Below, piece after piece: positions 30,831-36,912 of a stretch of DNA of 36,912 nt (its first letter is position 1; each line of letters begins with the position of its first letter). The translations under genes and the position numbers were made by a program. This DNA comes from a virus. The notes below the pieces were generated by a model. That model searched no databases and had not been told where the DNA came from. It worked only from the letters and a program-made list of their open reading frames with translations. The stretch covers positions 1 through 36,912 of the IMG/VR virus record IMGVR_UViG_3300023176_003532, one strand, 5' to 3'.

Positions 30831-31214
30831 GTGTTTAATCAGATATTTTTAACGTTGATTCTCGTGCTTGGTGGCGCGAGTTATTGGCTATGGAATGAAA
30901 ATCAGACATTAAAAGAAAATAATGTCAAATTAGAATATGCGATTGAAGAGCAAGCTGCTGCATTCAACGCAATGAAAGAATCGTATGAGAAACAAGGTGA
31001 AGCATTAAATAACCTTTCTCGTGCGAACGCTGCTATTGAAGCAGAAAAAGATCGTTATCTAGATATTTTCAGAAGACACAATCTCGATAGGCTCGCTCTT
31101 ATGAGGCCGGGCCTTATTGAGACGCGTATTAATAATGGTACTAAAGCAGCATTTGAGGAGATTGAGAATGATACTAAAGCTATTAGCGAGCTCTCTAGCA
31201 CTTCTTCTGATTAG
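30831..31214 (+). CDS. Inner-membrane spanin subunit (Rz-like)
   Basis: The 127-residue protein starts (GTG, with AAGGA upstream) with an N-terminal membrane anchor (IFLTLILVLGGASYWLW), then a long coiled-coil periplasmic helix (QTLKENNVKLEYAIEEQAAA and following). That topology, plus an overlapping lipoprotein gene at its 3' end, identifies an i-spanin. It acts with the o-spanin to fuse inner and outer membranes at lysis. Confidence 0.8.
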   Translation: MFNQIFLTLILVLGGASYWLWNENQTLKENNVKLEYAIEEQAAAFNAMKESYEKQGEALNNLSRANAAIEAEKDRYLDIFRRHNLDRLALMRPGLIETRINNGTKAAFEEIENDTKAISELSSTSSD

Positions 31215-31707
31215 TGGATGTTCAATTCTTGGTTTAGGTACCAAAGAAGTTGAAATTGTAACTAAGCCAGTTCGTATAGAAATCATCCAACCTACATTAC
31301 CAAGACCTATAAATTTAGAAGAACCTAAATGGTATGTAGTATCTGAAGCAGTTATAGCAAACCCATGTAAACAAATTCCAAGACTTGATGATCAGGGCAA
31401 TCCTGTATTAAATGATGATGGAACTCCGCAAACAACACGACCTAAAACGTGTGCATTAGAAGATAGAGATAATCCAGAGTGGCCAGAAGGATATACCTAT
31501 TTAGATAGATTCATGGAAGATATCAAAGCCGCTAATGGTGGAGACGTCCTCTTTGTAGCCACTACAATTAAAGATTATGAGTTAATGTCAGCCAACATTC
31601 AAGAGCTCCGTAGGTACATCAGAGAGCTCGGAGAGGTGGTTGTGTACTATAGGAACGTTACAATTAATGACGAACCTGGTGCTGGTTTAGCTATAGAAAA
31701 AGATTAA
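31168..31707 (+). CDS. Outer-membrane spanin lipoprotein (Rz1-like)
   Basis: I chose the ATG at 31168, which starts MILKLLASSLALLLISGCS with lipobox LISGC (Cys18). It overlaps the i-spanin gene by 47 bases in another frame, the usual Rz/Rz1 arrangement. At 179 residues it is much longer than classical Rz1 (about 60), with Pro-rich segments (IIQPTLPRPINLEEP) and a C-terminal helix (SANIQELRRYIRELGEVVVYY). Open sequence upstream is part of the i-spanin overlap and is not needed. Confidence 0.78.
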   Translation: MILKLLASSLALLLISGCSILGLGTKEVEIVTKPVRIEIIQPTLPRPINLEEPKWYVVSEAVIANPCKQIPRLDDQGNPVLNDDGTPQTTRPKTCALEDRDNPEWPEGYTYLDRFMEDIKAANGGDVLFVATTIKDYELMSANIQELRRYIRELGEVVVYYRNVTINDEPGAGLAIEKD

Positions 31708-31806
31708 AAAAACTTATAATATAATTCTTAATAGAAGCCCATTTTCAAATAAATACAATTGTCAACATAATGCACTAAGTGATAATTTTTTTAGCTTGGA
31801 GGCACG

Positions 31807-32337
31807 ATGTCAGACGACACCGTTTCACATATCAAAACAGACATAGCTCTTATAAAAAACGACCTCAAACAAATTGAAAGATTTTTTGATAAGGTTGATT
31901 CTGTTGTAGATGAAATCACTGCTTTATCGAAAGGCATGGCTGTACAACAGCAAATTATTGAGAGGTTTGATCAGAAACTCGATTACTTAGAAGAAAAAAT
32001 CGACACTCAGTCACGCATCAATGTTGAGACTAAATTTGCTTTAAAAGAAGAACTTGACGATCACAAGCAGAACTTTAGAAGGGATATGCTTAAAGCTATG
32101 GAAGACGCAAGAAATAAACACTCCGAAGTCAACGAGCGTAGCCGTGAATGGCATGAAGATAGACACAAAGAAACAATACGACTTATTGAAAATATTGCAA
32201 AAGATTTACAAGATAAGATTGATAACCAAGAAGTTCGTATAAGAGGAATTGAAAACCTTAAATGGTGGTTGATTGGTGCAATCGCAGTAGCCACATTTGT
32301 AGTGCAATTCTTAGATATCTCATTATTTCATAAATAA
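31807..32337 (+). CDS. Coiled-coil protein with C-terminal membrane anchor (XhlA-like)
   Basis: The 176-residue protein is a long coiled coil (residues 5-145) ending in a single membrane span (WWLIGAIAVATFVVQFL). That tail-anchored layout resembles XhlA/hemolysin-type phage lysis or holin-associated proteins. GGAGG lies before the ATG. It follows the spanins, so a role in lysis timing is plausible. A TTGTCA...GATAAT pair (31758-31785) is a weak promoter candidate. Confidence 0.55.
   Translation: MSDDTVSHIKTDIALIKNDLKQIERFFDKVDSVVDEITALSKGMAVQQQIIERFDQKLDYLEEKIDTQSRINVETKFALKEELDDHKQNFRRDMLKAMEDARNKHSEVNERSREWHEDRHKETIRLIENIAKDLQDKIDNQEVRIRGIENLKWWLIGAIAVATFVVQFLDISLFHK
32329..32336 (+). promoter_or_regulatory. 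Late-promoter-like element (CATAAATA)
   Basis: One mismatch to TATAAATA, at the end of the coiled-coil gene and 40 bases before the HAD gene. With the sigma70 promoter at 32341, it may let the HAD gene be expressed both early and late. Confidence 0.35.
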
Positions 32338-32340
32338 CAG

Positions 32341-32369
32341 TTGACATTTCACATAAACTAGTATATAAT
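32341..32369 (+). promoter_or_regulatory. Consensus sigma70 promoter placed for a leaderless message
   Basis: TTGACA (32341-32346), 17-base spacer, TATAAT (32364-32369). Starting seven bases further on places transcription at or near the A of the ATG at 32376, with no room for a ribosome-binding site. Confidence 0.82.
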
Positions 32370-32375
32370 AACAAT

Positions 32376-32993
32376 ATGATTAGGTTCCAAGAATATCTAG
32401 AAGAAAAAAAAGGTTCAAAAGGATTGACAATTTTTGATATTGATGATACAATGTTTATATCAAAAGCTAGTGTATTAGTACGTGATACTAAAACAAATAA
32501 GATTGTAAAATCTCTTACCCCTAAAACTTTTAATAGTTATAAATTAAAAAAGGGTGAAGAGTATGATTATTCAGAATTTAAATCATCTAAATTGTTTTTT
32601 CAAACAGCAACACCCATTGGTAAAATTATAGCCAAAGCTAAAGCAATAATAAAGAATGCAGTAAAATCTGGTAGTAAAGTTATTATTGTAACAGCTCGTT
32701 CTGATATGGACGATAGAGATCTTTTTCTTAAAACGTTTCAATCGCATGGTATAGACATTAAAAATGTTCATATCCATAGAGCTGGTAATCTTGGTAGTGG
32801 TTCTTCAGCTGAAAACAAAAAAGTCATATTCCGTAATTTTTTAAAGACTGGTGAATATGGTAGAATAAGACTATTTGATGATCATCTTGAAAATTTAAAA
32901 GCTCTCCTCGACCTTAAAAAAGACTTTCCAGAAGTCGATTTCTTTGCTTATAAGGTTGATCCAAAATCTGGTCGTACACAAACCGTTAAATAA
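32376..32993 (+). CDS. HAD-family phosphatase with capsid-targeting-like N-terminus
   Basis: The 205-residue protein begins MIRFQEYLEE-KKGS, nearly identical to the start of the ligase-like protein (MIRFKQYLEE). The HAD core follows: FDIDDTMF (nucleophile Asp21, acid Asp23), IIVTARSD (Thr107), a Lys near 149-150 and RLFDDHLEN (Asp169/170). T4 Pnkp uses this fold as a 3'-phosphatase next to its kinase domain; here kinase and phosphatase are separate genes about 21 kb apart. Substrate unknown. No ribosome-binding site; a leaderless transcript is expected. Confidence 0.8.
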   Translation: MIRFQEYLEEKKGSKGLTIFDIDDTMFISKASVLVRDTKTNKIVKSLTPKTFNSYKLKKGEEYDYSEFKSSKLFFQTATPIGKIIAKAKAIIKNAVKSGSKVIIVTARSDMDDRDLFLKTFQSHGIDIKNVHIHRAGNLGSGSSAENKKVIFRNFLKTGEYGRIRLFDDHLENLKALLDLKKDFPEVDFFAYKVDPKSGRTQTVK

Positions 32994-32996
32994 TAG

Positions 32997-33025
32997 TTGA
33001 CATCTATACCAACCTATGGTATAAT
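32997..33025 (+). promoter_or_regulatory. Consensus sigma70 promoter for primase-ThyX-NrdA
   Basis: TTGACA (32997-33002), 17-base spacer, TATAAT (33020-33025), exact consensus, immediately after the HAD gene stop. Leader of about 25 bases to the primase gene; the message likely reads into thyX and nrdA. Confidence 0.86.
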
Positions 33026-33056
33026 ATCTCAACTATACTACAGATAGATTTATATT

Positions 33057-34070
33057 ATGATTGATTTTACTGACATACAGTATGCGCAGACACTCGGTGG
33101 ACGCTTAGACCAGTTTCGTATTAGGTCTACTAATCCATATAAAATTAACTTCAGATGCCCTCTCTGTGGTGACTCACAAAAGTCACGAACAAAAGCAAGG
33201 GGTTGGCTGCTTGAGAAAGAAAACAATTTGTTCTACTATTGTCACAATTGTGGAGCAAGTCAATCCTTTTCCTACTTTCTTAAGACGGTTGACCCTCTTG
33301 CATTTAAAGACTATGTTTCTGAAAAATTTATCAATAAATACAAAACTAAAGACAAGCCTATACTTGAAGGAATCAAATTTGAAGCGCCTCAGTTTACTAA
33401 CAATAGTACACTAAAAAAGATTAAAAAAATCTCACAATTGGCTTGGAATCATCCCGTAAAAACATATATAGATAAGAGGAAGATTCCTTCGAATCATCAT
33501 TATCGTCTTTACTATGCGCCAAAATTTAAGGCATGGATTAATGGTATAATACCAGATAAATTCTCGAATATAGACAAAGATGAACCTCGATTAGTGATAC
33601 CTTTTCTTGATGAGAATAAAAAAATATTCGGAGTGTCGGCCAGAGGATTTGATCCCGCGGGCATAAGGTACATTACTATCATGTTTGATGATCGACCTAA
33701 AATCTTTGGATTAGATAAGGTTGACTTCAAACGACCATATTATGTTGTGGAAGGTGCTTTAGATAGCATGTTCCTCAAAAATTCTGTTGCAATGGCAGGA
33801 GCGGAAGGAAATACATCAGCGCTCAAACATGCAAATGAAAATGCGATATTCGTTTTCGATGCGGAACCTCGAAATAAAGAGATTCATAAACGTATGGAAA
33901 AAATTATAGAACAGGGCTATAAAATTTGTATATGGCCTAAAGATGTTCCAGGTAAGGACATCAATGAAATGTTTCTTAATGGTCTTAATAACGTTGAAAC
34001 AATTATTAGTCAAAACGTTTATAAAGGTCTAGAAGCAAAACTGAAATTCACTGAATGGAGAAAATTATAA
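33057..34070 (+). CDS. 61: DNA primase gp61
   Basis: gp61 lays RNA primers as partner of gp41 in the primosome. The 337-residue protein matches T4 gp61 length (342), with an N-terminal zinc ribbon (Cys34, Cys37, Cys62, Cys65 in FRCPLCGDS and FYYCHNCG), and a TOPRIM-like core: PYYVVEGALDSMF (metal-binding Glu) and IFVFDAEPRN (Asp). It overlaps the thyX start. It lies over 23 kb from gp41, a gene order differing from T4. Confidence 0.95.
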   Translation: MIDFTDIQYAQTLGGRLDQFRIRSTNPYKINFRCPLCGDSQKSRTKARGWLLEKENNLFYYCHNCGASQSFSYFLKTVDPLAFKDYVSEKFINKYKTKDKPILEGIKFEAPQFTNNSTLKKIKKISQLAWNHPVKTYIDKRKIPSNHHYRLYYAPKFKAWINGIIPDKFSNIDKDEPRLVIPFLDENKKIFGVSARGFDPAGIRYITIMFDDRPKIFGLDKVDFKRPYYVVEGALDSMFLKNSVAMAGAEGNTSALKHANENAIFVFDAEPRNKEIHKRMEKIIEQGYKICIWPKDVPGKDINEMFLNGLNNVETIISQNVYKGLEAKLKFTEWRKL

Positions 34071-34756
34071 TGCATGCTAAGCTGATTAGCTATTCACAAC
34101 CTTCTGAAGAAATCTTAAAGGAAGGTTTATCTAATGTACAAGACCTTATTGCATTTGCAGCAAGAGTCTCAAATCCTTCTAATCAATTTAACACTGAAAC
34201 CAGTGAAAAACTTCTTAACTATCTTTCTAAACATAAACATTGGTCTCCATTTGAAATGGCAAGTGCATGTATAGAAGTTGAAACTACAAGAGATATCGCA
34301 AGACAGTTTTTACGTCATAGATCATTTTCATTTCAAGAGTTTAGTCAAAGATATGCAAATCCTGTAGAAGATTTAGAATTCGTTACAAGAGATGCAAGAC
34401 TACAAGATCAGACTAACAGACAAAATAGTATAGATATAGATTCCAGTAATGAAAATCATAGACGAATTAATGAAAATTTTAGAATGAAGCAAATGGAATT
34501 TATAAGAAAATCAAAAGAATTATATAATTGGGCAATTGATCAAGGTATCGCTAAAGAACAAGCGCGGGCAGTTCTTCCTGAAGGACTTACCGTATCAAGA
34601 TTATATGTTAATGGAACACTTCGATCATGGATTCATTTCATTGAATTACGAAGTGGAAATGGAACTCAAAAAGAACACATGGAACTAGCCAGAGAAATCG
34701 CATGCGTTATTGCTAAGATTTTTCCTATGGTTGGAAACTACGTACAAGTACACTAG
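34070..34756 (+). CDS. thyX: Flavin-dependent thymidylate synthase ThyX
   Basis: ThyX makes dTMP from dUMP using FAD, NADPH and methylene-THF, and returns THF instead of dihydrofolate. The 228-residue protein has the family signature RHRSFSFQEFSQR (82-94) binding FAD/dUMP, and LPEGLTVSRLYVNGTLRSW near the C-terminus. I chose the ATG at 34070 (GGAG nine bases upstream; overlaps the primase stop TAATG) over an earlier in-frame codon at 34055. The only source of methylene-THF encoded here is GlyA at 16675. Confidence 0.95.
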   Translation: MHAKLISYSQPSEEILKEGLSNVQDLIAFAARVSNPSNQFNTETSEKLLNYLSKHKHWSPFEMASACIEVETTRDIARQFLRHRSFSFQEFSQRYANPVEDLEFVTRDARLQDQTNRQNSIDIDSSNENHRRINENFRMKQMEFIRKSKELYNWAIDQGIAKEQARAVLPEGLTVSRLYVNGTLRSWIHFIELRSGNGTQKEHMELAREIACVIAKIFPMVGNYVQVH

Positions 34757-34765
34757 GAGAATTAA

Positions 34766-36556
34766 ATGCAGCATTTAGGCATAGAAATCGACAGTAAAAG
34801 AGATAAAATATTGTCAGAGCAGTCTTTTAAATTATTGAAAGACTATTATTGTAGAGAAGACGAAAAGTCACCTCAACACGCTTTTGCTCGAGCGGCTGTT
34901 GCTTTTTGTGGTAATAATTTAAATTTAGCACAACGAATCTATGATTATGTTTCTAAAGGCTGGTTTATGTATGCTTCTCCTGTCCTCTCGAATGCCCCAA
35001 TTAAAGGAGAAGAGGTAAAGGCATTACCTATTAGTTGTTTCCTTACCTATGTTCCAGACACACTAGAAGGTCTTATAGATCATACTGCTGAACTACGCTG
35101 GTTATCAGTGAAAGGTGGTGGTGTTGGTGGACATTGGAACGATATTCGTGCCGTTTCAAAGAAAGCTCCAGGACCTATGCCTTTTTTACATACAGTTGAT
35201 GCTGATATGGTTGCATATCGTCAAGGTCGTACAAGAAAAGGTTCATACGCGGCATATATGGATGTCGATCATCCTGATATAGTAGAATTTGTAAATATGC
35301 GTATTCCTACAGGTGATGTTAATCGTAAATGCCTTAATTTGCATCACGCTGTTAATATTACAGATAAGTTTATGGAAGCTGTTGAAAAAGGCGAGGATTG
35401 GAATTTATTAGATCCTAACGATAAATCAGTACGTGATACAATGAAAGCTCGCAAACTATGGGAACATATTCTTGAAACAAGATATAGAACAGGTGAACCA
35501 TATCTTAATTTTATTGATACTGCAAATCGTGCTTTACCTCAAACACAAAAAGATTTAGGTTTTACAATTAAAGGATCTAATTTATGTAATGAAATCCATC
35601 TCGTAACTAATGAAGAAAGAACTGCTGTGTGTTGTTTATCTTCAGTTAATTTAGAAATGTATGATGAGTGGAAAGATACAAATATGGTTAAAGACCTTAT
35701 TGTATTTTTAGATAATGTATTACAGTTCTTTATTGATCATGCGGGTGATGAAATTTCAAAAGCGCGTTATAGTGCGCAACAAGAAAGATCATTAGGTTTA
35801 GGTGCGATGGGATTACATTCATTTTTCCAAAAACATAATATTCCTTTTGAAAGTCAAGAAGCCGTAGCAGTTAATGATGAAATTTTTGAATACATTAAGC
35901 AACGTGCAGTCGAAGCAACAATGACTATGGGCAAACAACGCGGTGAAGCTCCTGATATGAAAGGTACAGGAAGACGTAATGCTCATATGTTAGCAATTGC
36001 TCCAAATGCAAATAGTTCTATGATTGTAAATACAAGCCCAAGTATTGAACCTTGGAAAGCAAATGCATTTACTTCAAGAACAAGAGTAGGATCTCATCTA
36101 AATAAAAATCCATATCTTGAAAAAGTATTAGAAGAATTAGGCAAAAATACTGATGATGTATGGAGTTCCATTATTACAAATGGAGGAAGTGTTCAACACC
36201 TTGATTTTCTAGATGATCATCTTAAATCTGTATTTAAGACAGCAATTGAATTAGATCAACATGTATTGATTAAGTTAGCAGGAGATCGTCAAAGATATCT
36301 ATGCCAAGGTCAATCATTAAATATTTTCTTCCCTGCAGGTGCAGATAAAAAATATCTCCATTCAGTACATTATCAAGCATGGAAGCAAGGTTGTAAAGGA
36401 TTATATTATTTAAGAACAGAGACATCTAATAGAGCAGAAAACGTGGCTGAGAAAATCAAGCGCGAAAAGTTAGATGATATTATTAACCCAAACGCAATTA
36501 ATTTCAGCAACGGTACGGAGGAACAGCAGGATGATTGCATCAACTGCCAAGGATAA
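34766..36556 (+). CDS. nrdA: Class I ribonucleotide reductase alpha subunit, no ATP-cone
   Basis: NrdA reduces ribonucleoside diphosphates. The 596-residue protein has SPVLSNA, PISCFLTYVP (redox Cys91), SNLCNEIHL (radical Cys274, Glu276, Asn272), CCLSSVNL and a C-terminal CINCQG redox pair (Cys591/594). E. coli and T4 enzymes are about 750-760 residues; the missing stretch is the N-terminal ATP-cone that mediates dATP inhibition, since the protein starts directly before the ten-stranded barrel region. Loss of that brake would favour high dNTP output. The beta subunit begins five bases later. Confidence 0.95.
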   Translation: MQHLGIEIDSKRDKILSEQSFKLLKDYYCREDEKSPQHAFARAAVAFCGNNLNLAQRIYDYVSKGWFMYASPVLSNAPIKGEEVKALPISCFLTYVPDTLEGLIDHTAELRWLSVKGGGVGGHWNDIRAVSKKAPGPMPFLHTVDADMVAYRQGRTRKGSYAAYMDVDHPDIVEFVNMRIPTGDVNRKCLNLHHAVNITDKFMEAVEKGEDWNLLDPNDKSVRDTMKARKLWEHILETRYRTGEPYLNFIDTANRALPQTQKDLGFTIKGSNLCNEIHLVTNEERTAVCCLSSVNLEMYDEWKDTNMVKDLIVFLDNVLQFFIDHAGDEISKARYSAQQERSLGLGAMGLHSFFQKHNIPFESQEAVAVNDEIFEYIKQRAVEATMTMGKQRGEAPDMKGTGRRNAHMLAIAPNANSSMIVNTSPSIEPWKANAFTSRTRVGSHLNKNPYLEKVLEELGKNTDDVWSSIITNGGSVQHLDFLDDHLKSVFKTAIELDQHVLIKLAGDRQRYLCQGQSLNIFFPAGADKKYLHSVHYQAWKQGCKGLYYLRTETSNRAENVAEKIKREKLDDIINPNAINFSNGTEEQQDDCINCQG

Positions 36557-36560
36557 GAAA

Positions 36561-36912
36561 ATGGAAGTTTTAATTTATACTAAATCAAATTGCCCTTTCT
36601 GCGAAAAGGCAAAGGCTTGGTTTACACAACATGGATTTGGTTATACACAAATCGTTTTAGATGATGAAGAACAAAGATTAGCTTTTTATCAAAAGCATAG
36701 TAATGGTAAAGCAATAAGATCTGTACCACAGATTTGGATTGATGATAAACATATTGGAACATATAACGATTTAATGGCAATTGCCGATACTCTTGTAAAG
36801 AAACAAGGTGGCCTTATGGAATTTAGTGAAACATATAAACCATTTCACTATCCTTGGGCTGTCGATATTACAACAAGACATGAAAAAGCACATTGGATTG
36901 AAGATGAATTAG
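36561..36912 (+). CDS. Glutaredoxin fused to ribonucleotide reductase beta subunit (partial)
   Basis: From the ATG at 36561, one open frame runs to the window edge (117 codons, no stop). Residues 1-85 are a glutaredoxin: MEVLIYTKSNCPFCEKAKAW with redox CPFC at 11-14, and the cis-Pro SVPQIWIDD. Residues about 86-117 (METSE-type linker, here MEFSETYKPFHYPWAVDI and KAHWIEDEL) match the N-terminus of class I NrdB. A glutaredoxin fused to its RNR would supply electrons to NrdA directly. An internal ATG at 36816 has AAGGTGG just upstream and could give free NrdB as well. The 3' end is beyond the window. Confidence 0.85.
   Translation, partial: MEVLIYTKSNCPFCEKAKAWFTQHGFGYTQIVLDDEEQRLAFYQKHSNGKAIRSVPQIWIDDKHIGTYNDLMAIADTLVKKQGGLMEFSETYKPFHYPWAVDITTRHEKAHWIEDEL

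Noticed and set aside
31758-31785. TTGTCA...GATAAT as a sixth sigma70 promoter
   Set aside because: Both boxes are off consensus and the spacer is 16, unlike the five exact promoters; mentioned only as weak support at the gene.

Overview
This window is part of the genome of a marine T4-like myovirus (tailed dsDNA phage) infecting a Gram-negative host. The evidence is a near-continuous run of T4-type genes: gp33, gp59, gp32, uvsX and gp41 (5216-9836), gp61 primase (33057-34070), prohead core proteins resembling gp67 (29911-30801), a T4-type lysozyme (29421), an Rz/Rz1 spanin pair (30831-31707), and T4-type late promoters of the form TATAAATA. The DNA is AT-rich, genes are tightly packed with many ATGA-type overlaps, and I saw no tRNA, CRISPR array or insertion sequence. 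A haem oxygenase, a ferredoxin-dependent bilin reductase of the PcyA/PcyX type and an A-type Fe-S protein point to an ocean phage. The host is not determined; PcyX-type reductases have been linked in the literature to marine phages thought not to infect cyanobacteria.

Layout. 1-1850: small lipoprotein, adhesin-like tail protein and companions on +. 1850-3070: leftward operon (coiled-coil microprotein, Fe-S carrier, three small membrane proteins), ending at a terminator shared with the rightward genes. 3097-3108: a palindromic late promoter reading both ways; rightward it serves haem oxygenase and bilin reductase. 4606-5053: two small exported or membrane proteins. 5060-9836: replication/recombination genes behind two consensus sigma70 promoters. 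9839-14890: late operon with a nuclease-like protein, a P-loop kinase, a KxDG ligase-like nucleotidyltransferase, a PD-(D/E)XK nuclease and a structural protein. 14895-19976: early-promoter island with three glycosyltransferases, methyltransferase, ATPase, serine hydroxymethyltransferase and sulfotransferase. 19968-30801: late block of virion/head proteins, many with capsid-targeting-like N-termini, plus lysozyme and core proteins. 30831-32337: spanins and a membrane-anchored coiled-coil protein. 32341-36912: HAD phosphatase, primase, ThyX, NrdA and the start of a glutaredoxin-NrdB fusion.

How the parts may work together. At least eight proteins begin with a motif close to M-K-x-F-x-E-F-L-E-E, resembling the T4 capsid targeting sequence of internal proteins (MKTYQEFIAE) that ends in a gp21 prohead-protease site. 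Three of them look like a 5' kinase, a HAD phosphatase and a ligase, the activities T4 uses for nucleic-acid end repair in Pnkp and Rnl1. My main hypothesis is that this phage packages a split end-repair kit in its capsid and injects it with the genome. Separately, GlyA, ThyX, NrdA and Grx-NrdB form a dTMP/dNTP supply route, and the haem oxygenase/bilin reductase pair should convert haem to a bilin while releasing iron next to a divergently transcribed Fe-S carrier gene.
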